NCBI RefSeq assembly: GCF_000013205.1
Contig: NC_007775.1
Coordinates: 2,811,001 to 2,875,000 of the forward strand
From: Synechococcus sp. JA-3-3Ab
GTDB taxonomy: Bacteria > Cyanobacteriota > Cyanobacteriia > Thermostichales > Thermostichaceae
Length of the DNA: 64,000 nucleotides
Reading direction: 5' to 3'
Shown one piece after another: positions 35,282 through 44,200 of the stretch (the first letter of the stretch is position 1; each line of letters starts with the position of its first letter). The notes beneath the pieces were generated by a model. That model was not told the DNA's origin and did not search any database. It saw only the letters and a program-made list of their open reading frames with translations. The translations under genes were made by a program, and so were the position numbers.

Positions 35282-35947
35282 ATGGGAATTAAACTGCTCC
35301 TCGGCTCCGACTACCACGGCAACGACCGGCTGATCCGGCAGGCCCTTGACCATCTGCCCCAAGTGGATGCTTACATCAACTGCGGCGATTTCTGTTCCAA
35401 GGCCGGCAAGCCCTCCTGCAAAGCCACTCAAGGCTTTCACCCCACAGCCCAAGCCGAGGTGGCCCAGTTGCAATCTTTTCTGGCGGCGGTGGACAGTCTG
35501 GGCAAGCCCTGGCTCTTTTTGCCCGGCAACCACGATCCGGCAGCCTCTGTTCTGGAGCCGCTGGCTGGCAGTTGGGGGCGGGCGATTACCCAGTCCTGTT
35601 GCTTTGAGTGGCTGGGGCTCCAAGTGCTGGCGGTGCCCTGGACTCCCCCCTGTGGTTGGAGCTGGACCCTCACCCGCAGCCATCTGCAGGAGCTGCTCAC
35701 CCTCTACGGTCAACCTCCTCGCCCCATTGACCTGTTGCTCAGCCACGCGCCGCCGCGGGGCCTGTTGGACGAAGGCGGAAAATGGTACCACCGCCGCATG
35801 CCCACCTTGCGCCCCTTGGTGGATCACCTGCAGCCGCGCTACTACATCTGCGGCCACATGCACTGGGACGGGGGCAAGGTGGAGCGGTGCGGATCCACCC
35901 TGGTGATCAACACGGCGCTGCACAACATGGTTCTGGAAATCCCCTGA
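35282..35947 (+). CDS. Calcineurin-like metallophosphoesterase
   Basis: 221 residues beginning GIKLLLGSDYHGN, with the metal-ligand motifs of the fold: D(x)H in GSDYHGN, GD in NCGDFC, GNHD in LPGNHDPAA, SH in LLLSHAPP and GH(x)H in CGHMHWDG. It is a binuclear-metal phosphatase or phosphodiesterase; the substrate is not known. ATG 35282 is chosen; an earlier start would sit inside recJ. It follows recJ by 22 bases and precedes rdgB by 50, so an operon recJ-mpe-rdgB is likely. Confidence 0.85.
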   Translation: MGIKLLLGSDYHGNDRLIRQALDHLPQVDAYINCGDFCSKAGKPSCKATQGFHPTAQAEVAQLQSFLAAVDSLGKPWLFLPGNHDPAASVLEPLAGSWGRAITQSCCFEWLGLQVLAVPWTPPCGWSWTLTRSHLQELLTLYGQPPRPIDLLLSHAPPRGLLDEGGKWYHRRMPTLRPLVDHLQPRYYICGHMHWDGGKVERCGSTLVINTALHNMVLEIP

Positions 35948-35997
35948 GCCCCTGGGCAGCCCCCCCACTGTCTGCTGGTTTCCCCTAAGATACCCTT

Positions 35998-36591
35998 ATG
36001 GCACGCCCCTTGATCTTGGCCAGCAGCAACTCCGGCAAATGGCGGGAGTTCAGCACCTTTTTTCAGCTCCATGCCCCTGCCTGGGAGCTGCGCCCCCTGC
36101 CTGCCGAGCTGACTGTGGAAGAGAGCGGCAGCACCTTTGCCGAAAATGCCCTTCTCAAGGCCAAGGCCGTGGCAGAATCGCTGGGGGAGTGGGCCATTGC
36201 TGATGACTCCGGCCTGGCGGTGGCAGCCCTTGGCGGCGCCCCCGGGATCCACTCCGCTCGCTATGCCCCCGACGATGCCGCCCGCATCCAGCGGCTGCTG
36301 CGGGAGATGGAAGGGATCCCCAACCGCCAAGCCAGCTTTCACTGCGCCATTGCCCTTGTCGATCCCCAGGGCCAGGTGCGGGCCTTGGTGGAGGGCATCT
36401 GCCACGGGGAGATCCTGGCTCAGCCGCGGGGCAAGGGAGGGTTTGGCTACGACCCCCTCTTTTGGGTGCCCGAAGTGGGGCTGACCTTCGCCGAGATGAG
36501 CCCGGCGCAAAAAGAAGCGGTCGGCCACCGCGGCCAGGCCCTGAGAGCCCTGAAAGAACAGCTCCTCATCTTGGAGCGCAGTCTAGGCTAG
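35998..36591 (+). CDS. rdgB: Non-canonical purine NTP pyrophosphatase (RdgB/HAM1)
   Basis: Removes ITP, dITP and XTP from the nucleotide pool. The 197-residue protein has the SNSGKWREF start, EESGSTFAENALLKA, DDSGL and GFGYDPLFWVPE, all HAM1 signatures. It follows the metallophosphoesterase gene and recJ, fitting a nucleotide/DNA-quality gene group. Confidence 0.95.
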   Translation: MARPLILASSNSGKWREFSTFFQLHAPAWELRPLPAELTVEESGSTFAENALLKAKAVAESLGEWAIADDSGLAVAALGGAPGIHSARYAPDDAARIQRLLREMEGIPNRQASFHCAIALVDPQGQVRALVEGICHGEILAQPRGKGGFGYDPLFWVPEVGLTFAEMSPAQKEAVGHRGQALRALKEQLLILERSLG

Positions 36592-36783
36592 CTTGAAGGT
36601 ACGGCTGCATTCTCCACGAGGGGGGCCGAGACAATGGCAGCAGCCTGGGCCAGAAAAGGTTTCACGAGGCCGCGGGGGGGATCCCTTGAACCCTAAGGCT
36701 GCAGCTCTGTGGATCCTACCTGTCAAAAGGTTTCCTCGGTACAGGAAGATGGGAGTGCCAGTTTTGCGTTGGGAGCCTGAAGA

Positions 36784-37905
36784 ATGACCTTCTCTGAGGA
36801 GCGCGATCCAAGCCGGGATCCAAACCGTATTCCAGACTCAACGGCTGCTGCCGGCGAGGGAAGCCGCGGCCAAGCTCCCAACAGCCCAGAGTCCCAAGGC
36901 CGGCGTTCCCCGCCCCCCTTGCCGGAGGACGGCTCTACTCCCTCCACTGGAGGTGCCGAAGACTGGCTAGAGGATGAGGAGAGGCAAAACGATGGCAAGA
37001 CGTCCGCTGCTCGTCTCTCTGGGCGCGGAGGACAGAGGGCCAGCTCAGCCCGAGAAGCTGCCGCCGGATCTTCGCGGGGTGCCGAGACGGAGTCCTCTCG
37101 GCCCCGGCCCAGCCGTGCCGGACAAGCCTTGGTTCCCCGGCGCCCTATCTCCAGCAACTGGGGTTACGACGGATCCGCCCGCTCTGCCGCCTATGCCGGC
37201 TCCTACCGGAGCGACTCCAGCCGTTCTGCAGCTTACGGCTACACCCCCAGCTACGGGGGCAGGGGGGGATATGGAGGGGGAGGACGCAGCAGCAGCTCTT
37301 CAGGGGGAGTCTCCTCCTCAGATCTGACCATCCTGCTGGTGGTGGCCCTGCTGGCCTTCTTCGGCGGGTTTGCCATCCGCAACATCTTTGCCGAGTCGGG
37401 CGGCTTTGACGATGAGCGCCCCATCCGCGCTGCCAATGTGCCGGCGGCCTTCCGGGATTTTTGCTTTGCCTACAACGGCACGGCTTCCTTTACCGTGGTG
37501 CAACTGACCAGCGTCTCTGCCCTCACCATGGCTTCGGTGCCCATTTACAAGATGGACACCTGCACCATCCCTGTCAGCCAAACGGCCAATGCCCTCCAAG
37601 CTTTGGGCATCCGCGGGCGGGCAAACACCTTGGGCCCGCAACTGGGCGGATCCAACCTCACCCTGATCCAGCTCCCCTTGGCCAGCAGCTTGGCCCGCGC
37701 CGTCTACAACCAGTTTCCCAGCTTAGCCACTCAGGGTAATGAGGCCCAGGTTTTGTCCCAACTGGAAACCGCCGTCAACAACGCGCTCCGCTCCAACGTG
37801 GAGGGGCTGGCCCTGCAAAACCTGGAGCCCACCAACATCCCCGACGTGTACGTGATGGTGCCGGGCCACTCCTTTGATTTGCAACCGCAGCTTAATCTGC
37901 GCTAG
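36784..37905 (+). CDS. Membrane-anchored protein with long disordered N-terminus, unknown
   Basis: 373 residues. Residues 1-180 are low-complexity, Ser/Arg/Pro/Gly-rich with Tyr-Gly repeats (for example YGYTPSYGGRGG), predicted disordered and facing the cytoplasm. One transmembrane helix follows (about 182-202, LTILLVVALLAFFGGFAI). The C-terminal 165 residues are a probable soluble domain on the other side of the membrane with RDFCFAYNGTASFTV and two Cys. I do not recognise the family. It precedes tmk by 15 bases on the same strand. Confidence 0.75.
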   Translation: MTFSEERDPSRDPNRIPDSTAAAGEGSRGQAPNSPESQGRRSPPPLPEDGSTPSTGGAEDWLEDEERQNDGKTSAARLSGRGGQRASSAREAAAGSSRGAETESSRPRPSRAGQALVPRRPISSNWGYDGSARSAAYAGSYRSDSSRSAAYGYTPSYGGRGGYGGGGRSSSSSGGVSSSDLTILLVVALLAFFGGFAIRNIFAESGGFDDERPIRAANVPAAFRDFCFAYNGTASFTVVQLTSVSALTMASVPIYKMDTCTIPVSQTANALQALGIRGRANTLGPQLGGSNLTLIQLPLASSLARAVYNQFPSLATQGNEAQVLSQLETAVNNALRSNVEGLALQNLEPTNIPDVYVMVPGHSFDLQPQLNLR

Positions 37906-37920
37906 CCCCCTGACGGCGCC

Positions 37921-38535
37921 GTGTTCATTACTCTAGAAGGCGGGGAGGGGGTGGGCAAAACCACCCAGCAAGCCCTCTTGGCCGAGCGGCTGCAACGAGA
38001 AGGCTACGCCTGCGTGTCTACCCGCGAGCCGGGAGGGACGGCGCTGGGCGAAGCGCTGCGGGAGCTGCTGTTGCACGGGGATCCCTTGACGCCGCTGGCC
38101 GAGCTGCTCCTGTACGCTGCGGATCGGGCTGAACACGTGAACAAGGTCATCGCGCCGGCTCTCGCGGTGGGACAAGTGGTGATCTGTGATCGCTTCACCG
38201 ATTCCACCTTGGCCTACCAGGGCTACGGTCGAGGCCTGAACTTGGAGCAGATCCGCCAGCTCAACCACTTGGCCACCGGCGGGCTGCAGCCGCAGCTTAC
38301 CCTGTGGCTGGATCTTGCTCCCGAAGTGGGGCTGGCGCGCTCCCGTCTTGGCGACAAGCTCGAACAGGAGCACCTGGAGTTCCACCGCCGGGTTTACCGC
38401 GGATTTCAAGCTCTAGCCGCCGCAGAGCCGCAGCGGATTGTCCGCATTGACGCCGGGGGATCCCCCCTGGAGGTGGCTGCCCGCATCTGGTCGGTGGTCA
38501 AGCCTCGCCTGCTGGCAGCAGTCCCAAGGCCCTAG
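37921..38535 (+). CDS. tmk: Thymidylate kinase
   Basis: Phosphorylates dTMP to dTDP. 204 residues, GTG start: P-loop GGEGVGKT at residues 7-14, the DRF motif in ICDRFTDSTLAYQG near 97 and an ARSR lid-like segment near 139. Normal length. It lies close after the unknown membrane protein gene. Confidence 0.95.
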   Translation: MFITLEGGEGVGKTTQQALLAERLQREGYACVSTREPGGTALGEALRELLLHGDPLTPLAELLLYAADRAEHVNKVIAPALAVGQVVICDRFTDSTLAYQGYGRGLNLEQIRQLNHLATGGLQPQLTLWLDLAPEVGLARSRLGDKLEQEHLEFHRRVYRGFQALAAAEPQRIVRIDAGGSPLEVAARIWSVVKPRLLAAVPRP

Positions 38536-38658
38536 ACGAAAGGTTAAGATTTGGTTAAAAAGGGGGGAGCAGGGGGCGGCTCAAGCTAGCCTGGGTAGGC
38601 TAGGGCAAGGGGGTCTGCCGCTCTTTGGAGTGGTTGTCGTGGGTAGAAGAGACTTGCG

Positions 38659-39645
38659 GTGGACATCATTGCTGCTGAATCGAAAACTGAGAGCCTCGGC
38701 AAGGCGGAGTCCTCGGAGTCACTCTTGCTCTCGTCTTCAAGCTTGCCCCCGCTAGCTGCTTTGGCCCACCAACTGCTGAGCCAGCAATGGCAGCGGCTGC
38801 AGAAGCATGTGGGGAGAGTGCTCAAGCACCACCCGGAGGCGGCAGAATCCCTTCATCAGATCCGGGTGAGCTTGCGCCGCATCGGCACCTGGGCGGAAGT
38901 GTTTCAGGGATCCCTGCGCCTGCCCAAGCCGCTCAGGCCCAAACGTTTGCGAAAGTTGATCAAGACGCTGGGCCAGCAGCGGGATCTGGACGTGTTGCTA
39001 GAAATCCTCCGCGAACCCTGTTGGCAAGGGATCCCGGCAGACCAGCAGGCGGAGCTAGAGGAGCTGAAGGAAAAGCTGCAGCGGCGCCAAGCTCAAGCCG
39101 AGAAACACTCCCGCCGCATTCTGGCAGAGGAGGACTTCCTGAAGTTCCAGGCTGCTTGCGAAGAGTGGCTGGTTTCTCCTCGCTACTGGCCTGCGGCCCA
39201 GCTTCCTGTGCAGGAGAGCTTGCCCCATCTTTTGGCGCCGCTAGTAGCGGCGTGGTTCCTGCAGCCGGGTTGGCGGATCCCGGCCTTCCCCGAAACCGAA
39301 GCTCAGGCTGAACAACTGCATGACCTGCGCAAAGCCACCAAACGCCTGCGCTACCAGCTAGAGTTTTTTGCCCCCTTCTACGGAGAGACCCTCCAAAGCT
39401 GGGTGAAGGCCCTCAAGCGTCTGCAGGAACAGTTGGGCCGCTTTAACGACTTGCAAGTTCTCCAGGCCCAGCTACCTGCCGACTCAAGCTTGCAGAACTG
39501 GCTGCAGGAACAACAGAAGCTGGCTCTCCAAGATTGGCCCACGCAGCAACAGCGTTACTGTAACCCTGCCGAGCAGCAGCGGCTATATCAGTTGCTCTTC
39601 TTGGTTGGGGAGAACAGCAACGGGGAAGTCCAGGTGGTAGGCTAG
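38659..39645 (+). CDS. CHAD domain protein
   Basis: 328 residues, GTG start. The CHAD fold is an all-alpha domain that binds polyphosphate through conserved His and Lys/Arg. Two related halves each carry the pattern: LHQIRVSLRRIGTWAEVF near residue 65 and LHDLRKATKRLRYQLEFF near 222. No CYTH domain or ppk gene is next to it. A role in polyphosphate granules is possible; biochemical activity of stand-alone CHAD proteins is largely unknown. Confidence 0.85.
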   Translation: MDIIAAESKTESLGKAESSESLLLSSSSLPPLAALAHQLLSQQWQRLQKHVGRVLKHHPEAAESLHQIRVSLRRIGTWAEVFQGSLRLPKPLRPKRLRKLIKTLGQQRDLDVLLEILREPCWQGIPADQQAELEELKEKLQRRQAQAEKHSRRILAEEDFLKFQAACEEWLVSPRYWPAAQLPVQESLPHLLAPLVAAWFLQPGWRIPAFPETEAQAEQLHDLRKATKRLRYQLEFFAPFYGETLQSWVKALKRLQEQLGRFNDLQVLQAQLPADSSLQNWLQEQQKLALQDWPTQQQRYCNPAEQQRLYQLLFLVGENSNGEVQVVG

Positions 39646-39736
39646 AGCAGGGGTTTGAACCGCAGTTGGCTGAACAGGATCGCTCCAGATCCACGGCTAG
39701 GTGTAAGGGCGACGTCCAGCTCCACTAGGTTTGAAA

Positions 39737-40807
39737 ATGCCCATGAAAAAGAGAATTGCCACGGCCGTTGCTTTGCTCTGCTGTCTACTGGCCCTACTTT
39801 TCTTTTGGCGCTTAGGAACTGCTGCCCGAAAACAAACCCTCCAACTCTACATCTGGTCGGAATACATTGACCCAGCCATTCTCACGGCCTTTGAGAAAGC
39901 CACTAACAGCCGCGTAGTGGTAAGTGTGTACGAGTCCAACGAGGACATGATTGCCAAGCTGCGGGGGGGCGGCGTCAGCCAGTACGACATTGTCGTGCCC
40001 ACCGACTACGTTGTGCCCAACATGGTGGAGCTGGGCCTGCTGCAGCCTCTCAACAAAAACCTCATTCCCAATCTCCGCAACCTGGACGAGAAGTTTGTCG
40101 GCTTGCCCTTTGACCCAGAAAACACCTACACCGTTCCCTACCAGTGGGGCACCACCGGCATTGGCTACCGCAAAGACCGCCTGCCGGAAAACTTTGAGCG
40201 TTCCTGGGGGCTGATCTTTGATCCTAAGCAGCAGTACGGCCCCTTTGTGATGATCGACGAGATGCGCTCTATGCTTGCGGCTGCCGCCTTCTACCTGGGC
40301 TTTGACCCCAGTACTACCGTTCCCGCAGAGCTGCAGCAGATTCAGGAGCTGTTGATTCAAGCCAAACGCCGCAGCGCCGGTCTCATTGGCGGGGTGGGCG
40401 GCAAAAATCAACTGGTCTCCGGGACAGCCAATGTGGCGGTTGTCTACAGCGGTGATGCCCTGCAAGCTGCCGAAGAAAATCCCAACATTGGCTACTTTGT
40501 CCCCCGCGAGGGCGCTCACATTTGGCTGGACGTGATGGCCATCCCTGCCAAAGCCCCCAACCCTGAGCTGGCCAATCGCTTCATCAACTTCATTTTGGAT
40601 GCCGAGGTCGGCGCTCAACTGAGCAACTACAACCGCTTCGCCACCCCCAACGCTGCTGCCCTACCCAGGATCAACCCCCGGGATCGCCAAAACCCAGCTA
40701 TCTATCCCGATGAGACGACCTTTGCCAGGCTAAAGTACCTCAAAGTGCTGTCGCAGGAGCAGCTACGTCTGGTTGACGCTGTCTGGACTGCCGTCAAAAG
40801 CAGCTAG
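39737..40807 (+). CDS. potD: Spermidine/putrescine-type solute-binding protein (PotD-like)
   Basis: 356 residues starting with a signal (KKRIATAVALLCCLLALLFFW), then LQLYIWSEYIDPAIL, FEKATNSRVVV, a DIVVPTDYVV patch, and YQWGTTGIGYR, the pattern of polyamine-binding proteins PotD/PotF. ATG 39737 is favoured by AGG seven bases upstream; TTG 39731 and ATG 39743 are alternatives. The paired Cys in the signal might be a lipobox. No potABC genes adjoin. The gene has no GGATCC site over its length, unlike most of its neighbours. Confidence 0.85.
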   Translation: MPMKKRIATAVALLCCLLALLFFWRLGTAARKQTLQLYIWSEYIDPAILTAFEKATNSRVVVSVYESNEDMIAKLRGGGVSQYDIVVPTDYVVPNMVELGLLQPLNKNLIPNLRNLDEKFVGLPFDPENTYTVPYQWGTTGIGYRKDRLPENFERSWGLIFDPKQQYGPFVMIDEMRSMLAAAAFYLGFDPSTTVPAELQQIQELLIQAKRRSAGLIGGVGGKNQLVSGTANVAVVYSGDALQAAEENPNIGYFVPREGAHIWLDVMAIPAKAPNPELANRFINFILDAEVGAQLSNYNRFATPNAAALPRINPRDRQNPAIYPDETTFARLKYLKVLSQEQLRLVDAVWTAVKSS

Positions 40808-40847
40808 GGATCCACTGCCTGCGGCTTGTTAGCTCTCGACACAAAAC

Positions 40848-40876
40848 TTGACAGTTTTTAATACTTGAGCCACATT
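40848..40876 (+). promoter_or_regulatory. Candidate promoter of the hli gene
   Basis: TTGACA at 40848-40853 is a perfect -35 box; 17 bases later CACATT is a poor -10. The -10-like TAATAC at 40859 is out of phase with it. No clear HLR1 (RpaB-binding) repeats were found. A start site around 40884 would leave a short leader before ATG 40908. Confidence 0.3.
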
Positions 40877-40907
40877 GGAGATGTCACCCACTGATGGAGT
40901 TAAAACC

Positions 40908-41051
40908 ATGGAGAACCAAGAAGCTAAGTTTGGCTTTACCCCCTTTGCCGAAAAATGGAATGGCCGTCTGGCGATGTTGGGCTTTGTGATTGGCGTGGCC
41001 ACCGAGTTGCTGACCGGCCAAGGGATCCTCTCTCAAATTGGCCTGATGTAA
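40908..41051 (+). CDS. hli: High-light-inducible one-helix protein (HLIP/SCP)
   Basis: 47 residues, missed by simple ORF length cuts. The single chlorophyll a/b-binding helix carries the signature E(x)WNGRxAM (Glu15, Asn18, Arg20, Met23) followed by LGFVIGVATELLTGQGIL. HLIPs bind chlorophyll and beta-carotene as dimers in thylakoids and protect photosystem assembly under high light. GGAG at 40896-40899 lies eight bases before ATG 40908; an in-frame ATG at 40881 would add nine residues but has GGAG touching it. A terminator follows at 41101. Confidence 0.95.
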   Translation: MENQEAKFGFTPFAEKWNGRLAMLGFVIGVATELLTGQGILSQIGLM

Positions 41052-41100
41052 GCCCAACCCGCCCGATCGATCGGGTTGAAGCACTAGCTAGATACTGTCT

Positions 41101-41143
41101 GCCCGGCTGTCCTCTCCCAGATTGATCAAGCAGCCGGGCTTTT
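41101..41143 (+). terminator. Rho-independent terminator after hli
   Basis: GCCCGGCTG at 41101-41109 pairs perfectly with CAGCCGGGC at 41131-41139 and is followed by TTTT. The loop is 21 bases, long for an intrinsic terminator, but the position 50 bases after the hli stop fits. Confidence 0.65.
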
Positions 41144-41205
41144 GCCGCAATTTCGAGCCAGAACGAGGCCCAAACAGCTGCACCAATTTGCTCCTCTTGA
41201 TCCCC

Positions 41206-41245
41206 ATCTCCCCTCTTCCTTTGGGAGAGGGGCTGGGGGTGAGGG
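41206..41245 (+). repeat. Dispersed palindromic repeat, copy C
   Basis: ATCTCCCCTCTTCCTTTGGG then AGAGGGGCTGGGGGTGAGGG, the same element as at 30916 with few changes in the stem loop. It lies in the gap between the convergent hli and hybrid kinase genes. Confidence 0.8.
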
Positions 41246-41263
41246 CGACAAGTCTAAGAAGCC

Positions 41264-44200
41264 CTAGGCCTCCAAATCCTGCAAGTACTGGCGAATGTCG
41301 GCCAAGATCCGCTCCAGCTCCTCCAGCTTCTGGGAAGCGCTGGCCCAGGCTAGCTCATCAGCCTGGGATCCCGGCTGGGCCAATCCCACCCCTAGGTGCT
41401 CCAGCTCGCGGGCTGCTTGAGAAAAGGCATGGGCCCCCACGTTGGCGCTAGCCCCTTTGAGGCGGTGGGCAACTTTCCGCAGCTCTTCAGGGTCACCTTT
41501 CGTAACCGCTTGGCGCAGGTGCGGCAACTGGTTCTGGCAATCTTGGACAAACACCTGCAGCAGCTCCCGCTGAAACTGGCGGTCTCCGCCGGTAACTCGA
41601 TCCAAGTAGGCGGCGTCGATGGGGTAGGGCAGCGTGGGAGCAGAGTTGCCGTTGGCGCCCTCAGCAGAAGGGGGATCGGGCGAGGCAGGCCCATTGGCTG
41701 CTCCTGTTGCGGAGGGAGCGATCCTTTGGCTCCAGTGGTTGAGCACTCTTTCCAGATCCTCCTTCAGCACCGGTTTACTGAGATAGTCGTCCATGCCAGC
41801 TTGCAAGCAGCGCTCCCGATCCTCCTGCATGGCGTTGGCTGTAATGGCGATCACCACGGTGCGGTGGCCGGATCCCCGCTCCTGCTGGCGTAGGCGGCGG
41901 GTGGCCTCGTAGCCATCCATCACCGGCATTTGGCAATCCATGAGGATGAGGTCGTACTGGACTCGCTGCAACAGATCCAGCACCTCCTGTCCGTTGGCCA
42001 CCACATCCGCCATATAGCCCAGGCTCTGGAGCTGGCGCAGGGCCACCTTCTGGTTGACGGGGTTGTCTTCGGCCAAGAGAATGCGCAAAGGTTGCTGGGG
42101 GCGGCTGGCCGAGGGCGCACTTTGCGAAAGGGGTGGGCCCATGCCCAGCAGCGAGGTGGCCAGGCCGGAAGACTTGCCCAGGGCCATGACCAGAGCTTCT
42201 TGCAACCGCGTTTGTTTGACCGGCTTGGTCAGGTAGGCGGCAAAGCCGATTTCGGCGGCGCGGCGGGAGTGTTCTCCCAACCCCAGCGAGGTCATCATCA
42301 CCAGTTGCGTCTGGGACAATTCGGGATCCGCCTTGATCCAGCGGCCCAGGGTCTCCCCATCCACCTCCGGCATCTGCATGTCCAAAACCGCCAAGGGGAA
42401 AGGGATCCCTTCCCGCGCAGCCTGGCGCAGCTTGTCCAGAGCTTGATAGGCGTTCTCGGCCTCTTCCACCACCATGCCCCAAGCGGTGGCCTGGTAGCGG
42501 ACAATCTTGCGGTTGGTGGCGTTGTCATCGACTACCAACAGCCGCTTGCCCTGGAGATCGACAGGGATGCGGGCGGGCTGCTGGGAGATCTGTCGGGCGT
42601 AGGGCTGTCTTTCCAGGGTGAGTTCGAGGCTGAAGGTGCTGCCGCGGCCCTCCTCGCTCTCCAGGAAGATCCGACCTCCCATCAGCTCTGTCAGTTGCTT
42701 GCAAATGGCCAGGCCCAGCCCTGTGCCCCCGTATTTGCGGGTGGTGGAAGCATCCACCTGGGTAAAGGGCTGAAATAGCTTGGTTTGAGCATCCTTGGGG
42801 ATCCCGATCCCTGTATCCCTTACCGAAAGCCGGAGCTGGACGTGGGTGGCTGTTTCCTGCATCAGCTCGGCCTGGATGACCACCTCCCCCTGATGGGTAA
42901 ACTTAATGGCATTGCTTACCAAATTGTTGAGGATTTGCCGCAGGCGCGACGCATCCCCCCGCAGATAGCGCGGCACTTCCGGCGGCACGAGCACCGCCAG
43001 CTCCAGGCCCTTGGCATGGGCAGTGGGGGCAAACAGATCCGCCACCTCTTCCAGACACGAGCGGAGATCGAAATCCAGGATCTCCAGCTCCATTTCCCCG
43101 ACCTCCAATTTGGAGAAGTCCAGGATGTCGTTGATGAGGGTGAGCAGCGCATCGCCGCTGACGCGGATTGTCTCTACAAAGTCTCGCTGTTCTGCATTGA
43201 GGGGGGTCTCCAGCAGCAGGCCCGTCATCCCCAACACCGCGTTCATGGGGGTGCGGATCTCGTGGCTCATGGTGGCCAAGAAGCTGCTTTTGGCCTGGGC
43301 AGCCTGCTCTGCTGCTTTGCGGGCTTGTTCCAGCTCCAGGCTGCGCTTTCTCTCCCGCTCCAAAAGGGCTGCCTGGGTGAGGGCAATGCCAATTTGGTTG
43401 GCCAACTGCGACAGCAGCTCCATCTCAAACGGCTGCCACTGACGCGGGCCAGAGCACTGGTGGGCCAGCAACAACCCCCACAACTGCTGCTCCAAAAACA
43501 GCGGCACCACCATGTTGGCCCTGACCTGCATTTTTTGCAGCAGCTCTAGGTAACAAGGCTCCAGTCCTTCACTTTCCACATCGCTAACAACACGAACGCG
43601 GCCCTGGCTGTAGAGCTGGGCGTATTTCTCCTGAAAACAGGGATCCTCGATCACCTCTCCTGCCAGCGAGGGGATCCCCGGCTGAGTTTTCTCGTTGGAG
43701 ATGATCCCAGAACCATCCGGCTGGAAGCGGTAGACCAAGACTCGGTCGGCTTTGAGCAGGGCTTGGATTTCTGTTACCGCCGTCTCTAGGATCTCGGCGA
43801 TATCCAAAGATTCGCGGATCTTCAAGCTGAGATTGGCTAGCAACTGAGCCCGGCGGTTTTGCCGCTCCAATTCCTCTGCCGCTTTCTTCTGCTCGGTAAT
43901 GTTGCGGAAGATGCCCCGCGTAGCCACCATTACCCCATCTTCAAAGCGGCAGTTGACATTGCCCTCCACCCAAACGGTTTCACCGCTGGCCGTGAGGAAA
44001 GCTGTCTCTACCCTCTCCAGTTTCTCCCCTGCTAGAAGCTTCTGGAAAAGAGCCTGGCAGTGCTCCCGGCAGTCGGGATGGAGAATGTCGAAGAGGGTCA
44101 TTTGATAAACTTGAGCTTCGTCATAGCCCAAGGTCTCTTTCCAAGCGCGGTTGACATATAAAAAGTGCCCTTCAGCATCCACGCTTTGGATGAGGTCAGT

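Noticed and set aside
34934-35968. 344-codon open frame on minus strand
   Set aside because: Covers the end of recJ and the whole metallophosphoesterase gene in antisense; both sense products have clear motifs.
40881-40907. Nine-residue longer start of the hli gene
   Set aside because: GGAG abuts the ATG at 40881, which is too close for initiation, while the ATG at 40908 has GGAG at a proper eight-base distance.
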